DNA of 64,000 nucleotides, taken from contig NZ_ATUZ01000014.1 in NCBI RefSeq assembly GCF_000420465.1, forward strand, positions 1 to 64,000, written 5' to 3'. The stretch comes from Desulfovibrio desulfuricans DSM 642 (GTDB lineage: Bacteria > Desulfobacterota > Desulfovibrionia > Desulfovibrionales > Desulfovibrionaceae). Shown here piece after piece: positions 17,497-25,895 of the stretch (positions are counted from its first letter, which is position 1; each line of letters opens with the position of its first letter). The notes beneath the pieces were generated by a model. The model had not been told where the DNA came from. It searched no databases and saw only the letters and a list, made by a program, of their open reading frames with translations. Made by a program: the position numbers and the translations under genes.

Positions 17497-18425
17497 ATTT
17501 TGCCTACTACCCCGGCTGCTCCGCCAGGGGGTCTTCAAAAGATTACGAAATGTCCACCCAGGCTGTGTGCAAAGCCCTGGACATGAGACTTGTGGATATT
17601 CCAGACTGGAACTGCTGCGGCTCCACCCCGGCCCATGCCGTGGATACGGAACTTTCCGCCGCCCTGTGTGTGCGCAATCTTGATATTGCCGCCCAGCAAA
17701 AAGCCGAAGTTCTGCTGACGCCTTGCCCCAGCTGCCTTTCCAACCTGCGCATGGCTGCCAAGCGCATGGAAAATCCCGCCTTCCGCAGCCGGGTTGACGA
17801 ACTGCTGGACGGCCCCTCCGCCAAGCAGTTTCCGCCTGTCACCTCCGTCATGCAGGGCATTGCCGCGCAGATGGAAATGGACGCCATCGCCGCCCGCGTG
17901 CGCCAGAGCCTCAAGGGACTCAAGCTCGTGGCCTACTACGGCTGTCTTATGAGCCGCCCGGCGGAAGTCATGAACTTTGGCGACCCCGAAAATCCCACGC
18001 TCATGGAAGAAATGATGTCTGCCTGCGGCGCGGAGATGCTTGATTTTCCGCTCAAGACAGCCTGTTGCGGCGCATCGTTCGGCATTCCCGAACGCCCCAT
18101 GACAGCCAAAAATTCGGGCCGCATCCTCGAGCTGGCAACCCGCCTCGGCGCGGACGCCATCGTAGTGGCCTGTCCTCTCTGCCAGATGAACCTTGACCTG
18201 CGCCAGGATCAGGCCAGCGCGGCCATGGACACCAAGTTCCGCATGCCGGTGCTCTACTTCACCCAGATGATGGGCATTGCCTTTGATCTGCCGGAAGAAG
18301 AACTGGGCCTGAACAAGCTGTGCGTGAGCCCCAACGGACTTATCCGCAAACTGGGCGAGCTGCGCCGCGAGGAAGCGGCCAAACCCACAGAGCAGAAGGC
18401 CAAGGCCGCTGAAGGAGGCAGGTAA
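17493..18425 (+). CDS. hdrB: HdrB-like catalytic subunit
   Basis: The protein has 310 residues with two CCG domains, the cysteine-rich cassettes that hold the noncubane clusters of HdrB. Visible are NCCGS with TPCPSCLSNL in the first half and TACCGASFG with VACPLCQMNL in the second. In methanogens HdrB reduces CoM-S-S-CoB; here the partner is unknown, and a small disulfide such as DsrC has been proposed for the related Desulfovibrio complex. The C-terminus is a Lys/Ala-rich tail. The ATG overlaps the hdrC stop by four bases and its stop overlaps hdrA by one. Confidence 0.93.
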   Translation: MNFAYYPGCSARGSSKDYEMSTQAVCKALDMRLVDIPDWNCCGSTPAHAVDTELSAALCVRNLDIAAQQKAEVLLTPCPSCLSNLRMAAKRMENPAFRSRVDELLDGPSAKQFPPVTSVMQGIAAQMEMDAIAARVRQSLKGLKLVAYYGCLMSRPAEVMNFGDPENPTLMEEMMSACGAEMLDFPLKTACCGASFGIPERPMTAKNSGRILELATRLGADAIVVACPLCQMNLDLRQDQASAAMDTKFRMPVLYFTQMMGIAFDLPEEELGLNKLCVSPNGLIRKLGELRREEAAKPTEQKAKAAEGGR

Positions 18426-20386
18426 TGAGAATAGGCGTCTTTATCTGCCACTGCGGCAGCAACATCGCCGGAACTGTCGACTGCGCCCAGGTGGCGGCCA
18501 TTGCCCGCACCTATCCGGACGTGGTCTATGCCGACGACCCCATGTACACCTGCGCCGAACCGGGGCAGGCGGCCATTGAGGCCGCCATCCACGAGCACAA
18601 GCTTGACGGCGTGGTTGTTGCCTCCTGCTCGCCGCGCATGCACGAACCCACCTTCCGCCGCACGGTGGAACGCGCGGGGCTGAACCGCTACATGCTTGAA
18701 ATGGCCAACATCCGCGAGCATGTTTCGTGGATAGGCAAAGACATGGAAGCCAACACCAACAAGGCTGCCGAACTGGTGCAGCTTGCGGTGGAAAAGCTGC
18801 GCAACAACAAGCCCCTGCTGGCCAAGAGCTTTGACGTCAACAAGCGCGTGCTTGTGATCGGCGGCGGCGTGGCTGGCATTCAGGCCGCGCTTGACTGCGC
18901 CGACGGCGGCATTCAGGTGGTGCTGGTGGAACGCGATGCGACCATCGGCGGCAAGATGGCAAAGCTGGACAAAACCTTCCCCACCGTTGACTGCTCGGCC
19001 TGTATTCTCGGCCCCAAAATGGTGGACGTGGCTCAGCACTCCAACATCACGCTCTATGCCTATTCCGAAGTGGAAGACGTTTCGGGTTATGTGGGCAACT
19101 TTACGGTCAAAATCCGCAAGCGCACCACCTATGTGGACTGGAGCCTGTGCACAGGCTGCGGCGCATGCACAGAGAAATGCCCGGCCAAGAAAACGCCCGA
19201 TACCTTCAATGAACTTACGGGCAACACCACGGCAATCACCATTGCCTTTCCGCAGGCCATCCCCAAGAAGGCCGTCATCAATCCGCAATTCTGCCGCCAG
19301 CTTCTCAAGGGCAAGTGCGGCGTGTGCGCCAAGGTGTGCCCCACAGGGGCCATCAAGTACGACATGGAAGATGAAGTCATCACCGAAGAAGTGGGCAGCA
19401 TTGTTGCCGCCACCGGTTATGACCTCATGGACTGGACCGTGTACAAGGAATACGGCGGCGGCGCTTACCCCGACGTTATCACTTCCTTGCAATACGAGCG
19501 CCTGCTCTCCGCATCCGGCCCCACGGGCGGGCACGTGAAGCGCCCCTCTGACGGCAGGGAACCCAAGAATATCGTCTTTGTGCAGTGCGTCGGCTCGCGC
19601 GACAAATCCGTGGGCCGTCCCTACTGCTCGGGCTTCTGCTGCATGTACACGGCCAAGCAGGCCATTCTGACCAAGGATCACATTCCCGATTCCAAGTCCT
19701 TTGTCTTCTACATGGACATCCGCGCGCCAGGGAAAATGTACGACGAGTTTACCCGCCGCGCCATGGAAGAATACGGTACGGAATACATCCGTGGCCGCGT
19801 GTCGCAGATTTATCCCGATGGCAACGGCCAGATGACGGTCATGGGCGTGGATACCCTGCTGGGCCAGCCCGTGGAAATCAAGGCCGATCTGGTGGTGCTT
19901 GCCGTGGGCGTCGAGGCCAGCAAGGGCTCGCCCCAGCTGGCGGAAAAGCTGCGTATCTCCTACGACAGCTACGGCTTCTTCATGGAAAGCCACGTCAAGC
20001 TCAAGCCTGTGGAAACCAATACCGCTGGTGTGTATCTGGCGGGCGTATGCCAGGGGGTCAAGGACATTCCCGCCTCCGTGGCCCAGGGTTCCGCCGCTGC
20101 GGCCAAGGTGCTGGCGCTCTTCTCCAAGGACAAGCTTGAAAGCGACCCGCAGATCGCCCAGGTGGACATCCGCCGCTGCGTCAACTGCGGCAAGTGCATC
20201 CGCTGCTGCCCCTTCGGAGCCATCAAGGAAGTGGAGATCCGGGGCGAGGGCAAGGCTCAGGTCATCGAGACCGTGTGCCAGGGCTGCGGCCTGTGTACGT
20301 CCACCTGTCCGCAGGGGGCCATCCAGCTTTCACACGCTACTGACAACCAGATCCTTGCGGAGGTAAACGCCTTATGCCAGTGCTAA
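18425..20386 (+). CDS. hdrA: HdrA-like flavoprotein, bifurcating subunit
   Basis: This 653-residue protein opens with an HdrA N-terminal segment (CHCGSNI, residues 8-14). An FAD Rossmann motif VIGGGVAGIQ follows near 144-153. Ferredoxin cysteines are seen as CTGCGACTEKCP and CGVCAKVCP in the middle, and two 4Fe-4S motifs (CVNCGKCIRCCP, CQGCGLCTSTCP) close to the C-terminus. HdrA is the flavin site of electron bifurcation in this family. The next gene begins inside its last 13 bases, which suggests translational coupling. Confidence 0.95.
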   Translation: MRIGVFICHCGSNIAGTVDCAQVAAIARTYPDVVYADDPMYTCAEPGQAAIEAAIHEHKLDGVVVASCSPRMHEPTFRRTVERAGLNRYMLEMANIREHVSWIGKDMEANTNKAAELVQLAVEKLRNNKPLLAKSFDVNKRVLVIGGGVAGIQAALDCADGGIQVVLVERDATIGGKMAKLDKTFPTVDCSACILGPKMVDVAQHSNITLYAYSEVEDVSGYVGNFTVKIRKRTTYVDWSLCTGCGACTEKCPAKKTPDTFNELTGNTTAITIAFPQAIPKKAVINPQFCRQLLKGKCGVCAKVCPTGAIKYDMEDEVITEEVGSIVAATGYDLMDWTVYKEYGGGAYPDVITSLQYERLLSASGPTGGHVKRPSDGREPKNIVFVQCVGSRDKSVGRPYCSGFCCMYTAKQAILTKDHIPDSKSFVFYMDIRAPGKMYDEFTRRAMEEYGTEYIRGRVSQIYPDGNGQMTVMGVDTLLGQPVEIKADLVVLAVGVEASKGSPQLAEKLRISYDSYGFFMESHVKLKPVETNTAGVYLAGVCQGVKDIPASVAQGSAAAAKVLALFSKDKLESDPQIAQVDIRRCVNCGKCIRCCPFGAIKEVEIRGEGKAQVIETVCQGCGLCTSTCPQGAIQLSHATDNQILAEVNALCQC

Positions 20387-21822
20387 ACGGCAAAGAACTG
20401 AGAATTGTAGGTTTTCTCTGCAACTGGTGTTCGTATGGCGGCGCGGATACTGCCGGTGTGGCCCGTGCCACCCAGCCCACAGACCTGCGCGTCATCCGTG
20501 TTCCCTGCTCGGGCCGTATTGACCCGCTGTTCATCGTCAAGGCGCTGCTCAACGGCGCGGACGGCGTGCTGGTTTCCGGCTGCCACCCGCGCGACTGCCA
20601 CTACGCCGCGGGCAACTTCTACGCCCGCCGCCGCCTTGAGGTGCTCAAGCAGTTCCTGCCCGTGCTGGGCATTGACGAACGCCGCTTTGAATACACATGG
20701 GTTTCGGCCTCCGAAGGCCAGCGCTGGCAGCAGGTGGTCACGGTCTTTACCGATCGCATCCACAAGCTCGGCCCCGCGCCCAAGCTGGAAGATCCCGAAC
20801 CGCTGCTCAAAATCGCCGACATGGCGCTGACCTCCCTGCGCTCCCTTGGCACAGGGCAGAACGCCGCCCTTGCCGACCTGAAAGAAGCCATCAAGGCCAA
20901 GCTGCCCGAGCTGGACTGCGTGCTCGGCTGGCAGCAGGGCTATGACGCCGCGCACACCGTGCCCCTGTTCATGAAGACCCCCGAGGACGTGGACAAGCTG
21001 GTGTGGGGGCCCTTTAACGTCAACAATCCCGCCGTGTATCTGCCCTCGTTCAAGGGCAAGAAGGTGGGCATTGTGGTCAAGGGCTGCGATTCCCGCTCCG
21101 TGGTTGAATTGCTTCAGGAAAACCTGATCCGCCGCGAAGATGTGACCATCTTTGCCCTGCCCTGCGAAGGCACGCTGGACATGGCCCGCGTCAATCAGGA
21201 TCTGGGCCGCTACACCAAGATCGACGGCGTGACCTATGACGAGGCTGGTGTGACCATCACCGCCGACGGCAAGGATCACCGCTTCTGCATGACGGACTAC
21301 GCACAGGGCAAGTGCTACGGCTGCACCACGCCTTCGGCAGTGCTGGCCGACACCCTGCTTGGCCAGCCCGTCAAGGTTGACGGCGCGGCGGGCACCCCGC
21401 CGGAACTGGCCCTGCTCGATTCCATGACTCTGGACGAACGGCTCGCCTTCTGGCGCGGCCAGATGGATCGCTGCCTGCGCTGCTACGCCTGCCGCAATGC
21501 CTGCCCCATGTGCGTGTGCCGCGACTACTGCGTATCCGACAGCCGCGACCCGCACTGGATGACGCAGGAAGACAGCGCCAAGGAAAAACTCTTCTTCCAG
21601 ACCATCCACGCCATGCATCTGGCTGGCCGCTGCACAGGCTGCGGCGAATGCCAGCGCGCCTGCCCCGTGGGTATTCCCATCCTGGCCCTGCGGCAGCAGA
21701 TTGCCCGCGCTGTGGCCCAGCTTTTTGACGGCTACCAGCCCGGCCTCAATCCGGACGAAGTGCCGCCCCTGCTGGGCTATGAAGTGGTTGAAAAGAACAT
21801 TCATGAGAGGGACTGGAAATGA
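20374..21822 (+). CDS. MvhD-like domain fused to an iron-sulfur Flx subunit (FlxD-FlxC type)
   Basis: The protein has 482 residues. Residues 1-140 are MvhD/FlxD-like, with CNWCSYGG and SGCHPRDCHY cysteines. Residues 150-360 form a second domain with KGCDSRS and YAQGKCYGC. The C-terminal part holds two ferredoxin motifs, CLRCYACRNACPMC and CTGCGECQRACP. In the described hdrABC-flxABCD clusters FlxD (MvhD-like) and FlxC (iron-sulfur) are listed as separate proteins; here they look like one polypeptide. The role would be to carry electrons from the FlxA/B NADH module to HdrA. The subunit letters are from memory. Confidence 0.75.
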   Translation: MPVLNGKELRIVGFLCNWCSYGGADTAGVARATQPTDLRVIRVPCSGRIDPLFIVKALLNGADGVLVSGCHPRDCHYAAGNFYARRRLEVLKQFLPVLGIDERRFEYTWVSASEGQRWQQVVTVFTDRIHKLGPAPKLEDPEPLLKIADMALTSLRSLGTGQNAALADLKEAIKAKLPELDCVLGWQQGYDAAHTVPLFMKTPEDVDKLVWGPFNVNNPAVYLPSFKGKKVGIVVKGCDSRSVVELLQENLIRREDVTIFALPCEGTLDMARVNQDLGRYTKIDGVTYDEAGVTITADGKDHRFCMTDYAQGKCYGCTTPSAVLADTLLGQPVKVDGAAGTPPELALLDSMTLDERLAFWRGQMDRCLRCYACRNACPMCVCRDYCVSDSRDPHWMTQEDSAKEKLFFQTIHAMHLAGRCTGCGECQRACPVGIPILALRQQIARAVAQLFDGYQPGLNPDEVPPLLGYEVVEKNIHERDWK

Positions 21823-22904
21823 GCATGATCCGCTTTGTTACCCCTGACGGCTTGCCCGCGTTTCTTGCCTACCTCTCACAGAATGGCCGCCGTGTGCTGG
21901 TGCCGGTAGAAAAGCCCGCCAACAAGCGCTCGGTCGTCTTTGAGCCGTGGCAGGAAGGCAAGCCCTTCACCCTGGAAAAGGCCACCGTGCCAGCCAAGGA
22001 GGCCGTGCTGCCCCAGTGCGAAACCCTTGTGCGCTACAAAAAAACCAAGGACCCTGAAAACCTCGAACGCGTCACCATGAGCCTGGACGACAAGCCCGAG
22101 GCTCAGCCCACCGTGGTTTTTGCCTGCCGCCCCTGCGATGCGCGGGGCTACGTGGTGCTTGACCGCCCCTACCTCAAGGGCCCTTACGCCGATCCTTACT
22201 ACAAGGCACGACGCGAGCAGCTCACGGTGGTTACGCTCACCTGCGGCAGCGGCTGCAACACCTGCTTCTGCCACTGGGTTGGCGGCGGCCCAACCTCCCC
22301 CGAAGGCTCGGACGTGCTCATGACCGAGATCGAGGGCGGCTATGTGCTGCAAGCCATCACGCCCAAGGGCGAGGAACTGCTGGCTGCGTCTTCCCTCGCG
22401 GAAGGGGCCGAGCTTTTCCCCAAGGCGGAAGCCGCCCGCAAGGAAGCCTGGGCCAGCCTTGTACCTGCCCCCAATATCAAGAACGCGCCCGAAAAGGTGG
22501 CTGCCCGCTTTAACGACACGCAGTTCTGGCAGGATCAGACCGACCGCTGCCTCTCCTGCGGGGCCTGCACCTACTTTTGCCCCACCTGCTACTGCTTCAC
22601 CATCACCGACGAAGGCGAAGGACTGAGCGAAAAAGGTGGCCGCCGTCTGCGCAGCTGGGACAACTGCATGTCCTCGCTGTTCACCCGCGAGGCCAGCGGC
22701 CATAACCCGCGCATGCTCAAGGCATTCCGCATGCGCAACCGCGTTTCGCACAAGTACTCCACCTATCCTGAAAACTGGGGTTCGTTCTCGTGCAGCGGCT
22801 GTGGCCGTTGCATCAGCAATTGCCCCGTCTGTCTGGACATCCGCTCCATCGTGCTGGCCGCCATCGAAGACGGCAACGATGACAAGAAGTCCACGGACAA
22901 GTAG
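21819..22904 (+). CDS. flxB: FlxB, AsrA-like iron-sulfur subunit
   Basis: This 361-residue protein resembles subunit A of anaerobic sulfite reductase and the beta-type ferredoxin subunits of hydrogenases. It has an upstream cysteine set (CRPCDARG and CGSGCNTCFCHW) and two 4Fe-4S motifs, CLSCGACTYFCPTC and CSGCGRCISNCPVC. It overlaps the previous gene by four bases (ATGA). It should pass electrons between FlxA and the Hdr side of the complex. Confidence 0.8.
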   Translation: MSMIRFVTPDGLPAFLAYLSQNGRRVLVPVEKPANKRSVVFEPWQEGKPFTLEKATVPAKEAVLPQCETLVRYKKTKDPENLERVTMSLDDKPEAQPTVVFACRPCDARGYVVLDRPYLKGPYADPYYKARREQLTVVTLTCGSGCNTCFCHWVGGGPTSPEGSDVLMTEIEGGYVLQAITPKGEELLAASSLAEGAELFPKAEAARKEAWASLVPAPNIKNAPEKVAARFNDTQFWQDQTDRCLSCGACTYFCPTCYCFTITDEGEGLSEKGGRRLRSWDNCMSSLFTREASGHNPRMLKAFRMRNRVSHKYSTYPENWGSFSCSGCGRCISNCPVCLDIRSIVLAAIEDGNDDKKSTDK

Positions 22905-22912
22905 GAGCAGAC

Positions 22913-23944
22913 ATGGCAACCAAGAAAACTACCGGCAAAGCCACTACCCCCAAGACTGAGCCCCAAAATACCGCCGCGCCTGAAAAGGCCGCTGCAAAGG
23001 CAGAACCCGCTGTGGATACCAAGCCAACTGCCGCCGCCAAGCCAGCCGCCAAGCCGGGCCTCAAGCCCGCGCCCGACGGCGGCATGCTGCGCGAAATCAC
23101 GGCCCGTCCCATGATGCAGGGCAACCCCTACCTGCCCATGCCCGCCACCGTGGCCGAAGTCATACAGGAAACCGGCAACATCAAGACCCTGCGCGTGGTG
23201 CTGGACGATGATGCGGCCATGAAATCCTTTACCTACGAACCCGGCCAGGTGGGTCAGCTCTCCGTATTCGGCGCTGGCGAATCCACCTTTGTCATCAACT
23301 CGCCGCCGTCGCAGAAGAACTACCTCCAGTTCTCCGTCATGCAGGCGGGCGAAGTGACTTCGGCCATCCACAGGCTCTCGCCCGGCGACAAGGTGGGCGT
23401 GCGCGCCCCTCTGGGCAATTACTTTCCCTACGCCGACTGGAAGGGCAAGGACATCTTCTTTGTGGGCGGCGGCATCGGCATGGCCCCCATCCGCACCATC
23501 ATGCTGCACGTGCTGGAACACCGCGCCGACTTCGGCAAGGTCAGCCTGCTCTATGGCGCGCGTTCCCCGCGCGACATGGCCTTCAGCTATGAAACAGAAG
23601 ACTGGCTGCGCCGCGATGATCTGGACTGCACCCTGTGCATCGATGCCCCCTTTGACGGTTGGCCGCACAAGGTGGGCCTGATCCCCAACGTGCTGCTGGA
23701 ACTGAACCCTGATCCCAAAAACTGCGTGGCCGTGCTCTGCGGCCCGCCCATCATGATCAAGTTCACGGTGCAGGCCCTGCAGAAACTCAACTTTGCGCCT
23801 GAAAACATCGTGACCACGCTTGAAAAACGCATGAAGTGCGGCGTTGGCATCTGCGGACGCTGCAACATCGGCGGCCGCTACGTATGCGTGGACGGCCCCG
23901 TGTTCACCTGGCAGGAATTGCAGGATCTGCCGCCGGAACTGTAA
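22913..23944 (+). CDS. flxA: FlxA, NADH-oxidising FAD/2Fe-2S subunit
   Basis: The protein has 343 residues. Residues 1-55 are an unusual Lys/Ala/Pro/Thr-rich extension. From about 75 it follows the ferredoxin-reductase/AsrB/PyrK pattern: an FAD barrel (INSPPS), the NAD motif GGGIGMAPIRT near 184, a CGPP loop, and a C-terminal 2Fe-2S motif CGVGICGRC with a fourth Cys in RYVC. It is the expected entry point for NADH electrons in the Hdr-Flx complex. It is the last gene of the operon, 8 bases after flxB. Confidence 0.88.
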   Translation: MATKKTTGKATTPKTEPQNTAAPEKAAAKAEPAVDTKPTAAAKPAAKPGLKPAPDGGMLREITARPMMQGNPYLPMPATVAEVIQETGNIKTLRVVLDDDAAMKSFTYEPGQVGQLSVFGAGESTFVINSPPSQKNYLQFSVMQAGEVTSAIHRLSPGDKVGVRAPLGNYFPYADWKGKDIFFVGGGIGMAPIRTIMLHVLEHRADFGKVSLLYGARSPRDMAFSYETEDWLRRDDLDCTLCIDAPFDGWPHKVGLIPNVLLELNPDPKNCVAVLCGPPIMIKFTVQALQKLNFAPENIVTTLEKRMKCGVGICGRCNIGGRYVCVDGPVFTWQELQDLPPEL

Positions 23945-23988
23945 AATTCCACGGCATTCAGCATACGTCTGTTTGCGGGGGGTTCCCT

Positions 23989-24063
23989 TGTGATTGTCCT
24001 TGGGCAGCCATAATGGAGCCTCCCCTTTTTGTGCCCCCGGGGAGTTCTGCCTGCACAATCACA
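23989..24063. repeat. Imperfect long hairpin after flxA
   Basis: TGTGATTGT (23989-23997) pairs with ACAATCACA (24055-24063), and GGCAG (24003-24007) pairs with CTGCC (24047-24051), with unequal bulges. The loop holds CCCCTTTTT and CCCCCGGGG. It may stabilise or end the hdr-flx transcript. I see no gene in 23945-24172. Confidence 0.45.
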
Positions 24064-24172
24064 CAGGCCACGGAGCCAAGCTGCCTTTGTCGCTGCACAT
24101 CCATTCGGCGGCAGTTGACAGGACGGGCGCAGTGGGTCAAGGAAGTACAACGCTTTCTACAAGGGAGTATTC

Positions 24173-24712
24173 ATGAAAAAAACGCTGATTCTCTGTTGCC
24201 TGATGCTTGGACTGCCCGTGGCTGTTCAGGCCGGTAACGACAAGATTGATCCTTCCACGTATATCTGCGCCGAACTCGTGACCCAGCCCATGACCGAGGG
24301 GGGCCAGCCGCCCATATTTGAAGGCCTGCAAATTGACGGCTATGTGAGCGCCAAGATGGGCAACCCCATTGCAGACCCGGAGACCCTCGCCCCCATGCTG
24401 GGCCAGGTTTACGGCGCCTGCCAGGTTGACCCCACCAAAAAGGTCGCCACCGTTTGGCAGGAAGCCCGCAAGACCTTTCCTGTCGATACAGAGAGCACAT
24501 GGCGCGCAGACAAGACCCTGTGCAAGGATTACACCGCCAACCCTGATGACGGCAGCGGCTTTGTAATCTGGCTTGACGGCTACAACCGGGGCAAGAGCGG
24601 CAAACCTGCCTCCGTGCTTGTCAACGATGACGCGCTCAAGGCCTACCTTGACGCTTGCAGCAAAAAGCCCGATTCCCTCATGCTGGACGTATTGGCTGAA
24701 AGCGCCAAGTAG
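24173..24712 (+). CDS. Exported protein with two HdeA-like domains
   Basis: This 179-residue protein has a signal peptide (residues 1-19, cleavage after VQA). The mature part looks like two copies of the HdeA-type fold. Copy 1 (about 25-102) has STYICAELV, then GYVSAK and YGACQ. Copy 2 (about 108-178) has KTLCKDY, then GFVIWLDGYNRGKSG and LDACSKKP. Each copy has the two cysteines whose disulfide links the ends of HdeA. HdeA is a periplasmic acid-activated chaperone; a similar stress role here is inference. AAGGGAG precedes the start, and a strong terminator follows. Confidence 0.6.
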   Translation: MKKTLILCCLMLGLPVAVQAGNDKIDPSTYICAELVTQPMTEGGQPPIFEGLQIDGYVSAKMGNPIADPETLAPMLGQVYGACQVDPTKKVATVWQEARKTFPVDTESTWRADKTLCKDYTANPDDGSGFVIWLDGYNRGKSGKPASVLVNDDALKAYLDACSKKPDSLMLDVLAESAK

Positions 24713-24735
24713 CCCAACCACTCCACAAAAATTTG

Positions 24736-24767
24736 AAGGCCGCAGATTGCAAAATCTGCGGCCTTTG
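24736..24767 (+). terminator. Terminator of the HdeA-like gene
   Basis: A perfect 13-bp stem (24736-24748 with 24753-24765) with a GCAA loop. The U-tract is short (TTT), but the hairpin is very stable. Confidence 0.8.
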
Positions 24768-24845
24768 CATTTGAGAAAAGGCAAAAAGAGGCATGCTGAT
24801 TGAAATGCTACCTCCGCATGAAGGCGGCGCAATGCCTGGACTGCT

Positions 24846-25781
24846 CTAAAAAATAACCATGTAAAGCGGAATGGTGATCATGGAGAGCAACGTTGTCAGG
24901 CTGACGGCCTGCGCCCCAAATTCAGGGTCTGTGTGGTAGTGGGCGCTCAAAATAGCCGCCTGGGCCATCACAGGCAGGGATGCCTGGATGATGAAAACCT
25001 TGCCCATAAGCGCAGGCACCGGAAAGAAATACAGCAGGCCAGTCATCACCAGCGGGCCAAGCATCATGCGCCCCATCGCCAGCAGAACCATATCCTTGCC
25101 GATCCTGATACTGCGCAATCCCATGTCGTAGATGGAAATACCAATAAAAATCATGGCCAGCGGCGTAGTGAGATTGCCCAGCGAGCGGGCGACGTTCTGC
25201 AAAAATTCGGGCAGTTCAACGCCCAGCATTGTCAGAATCAAGCCCGTAATAAAGCCCATGAAAGGCGGGGAAAACACTTGCCTGACCCTGGTGCGCAGGG
25301 GGATTTTCCCTCTGTTTTCAGTAATATCACATGTGATTGAATAGACCCCAACAGTCCAGAAAAAAACCGTGCTGGCAGCATAGTACAGCAGCACATAGGG
25401 GATGGAACTTTCGCCAAACAGAGCCAGATTAACGGGAATACCAATAAAAATTGTGTTTGAATTGGCCACGCTGGCACAGAACAGGCCAAAATGCTGCCTT
25501 TTGACGCGGGCCAGCTTGGCAAGCGCAATGGCCAACGCAAAGGTGAGGGTCACAGAGCCCAACGGCAGCAGCGCCCCCTTTGCCAGCATGATCAGATCGT
25601 CCCGATGGAACGAGTGCATGATGGTGTACATGAGAAAGGGCGGCAGGGCGATCTGGGTGATCAGACGCGGCAGAACAATACGGGTTTCCGCGCCAAACCA
25701 GTTGCGCGCCGCCAGCATGAAACCCACAAAGCCCAACAGCATCAGCCCGAATACACCGCCCAGCGCATGCAAAAACGCCAT
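24846..25781 (-). CDS. AEC-family (auxin efflux carrier-like) membrane transporter
   Basis: This 311-residue integral membrane protein has about ten hydrophobic helices in two five-helix halves, the layout of the AEC family. The SNTIFIGIPV segment and the LTTPLAMIFIG segment match conserved break regions. Bacterial members export or exchange small organic acids such as malate; the substrate here cannot be told. It is transcribed leftwards after ilvD, but a terminator separates the two. AGGAT precedes the ATG. Confidence 0.85.
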   Translation of the reverse strand: MAFLHALGGVFGLMLLGFVGFMLAARNWFGAETRIVLPRLITQIALPPFLMYTIMHSFHRDDLIMLAKGALLPLGSVTLTFALAIALAKLARVKRQHFGLFCASVANSNTIFIGIPVNLALFGESSIPYVLLYYAASTVFFWTVGVYSITCDITENRGKIPLRTRVRQVFSPPFMGFITGLILTMLGVELPEFLQNVARSLGNLTTPLAMIFIGISIYDMGLRSIRIGKDMVLLAMGRMMLGPLVMTGLLYFFPVPALMGKVFIIQASLPVMAQAAILSAHYHTDPEFGAQAVSLTTLLSMITIPLYMVIF

Positions 25782-25835
25782 GTCTCTTTATCCTTTCAAA
25801 TAACCATTTCGCAATATTGGCCCAGGGGCCAGAAA

Positions 25836-25871
25836 CCCCCACGTGCCAAAAACAAATCCGGCACGTGGGGG
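25836..25871 (-). terminator. Terminator of ilvD
   Basis: CCCCCACGTGCC (25836-25847) and GGCACGTGGGGG (25860-25871) form a perfect 12-bp stem with a 12-base loop; TTT follows on the minus strand. It lies 24 bases after the ilvD stop. Confidence 0.8.
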
Positions 25872-25895
25872 CTTTGAATCATTTCGGCCAGTTGC

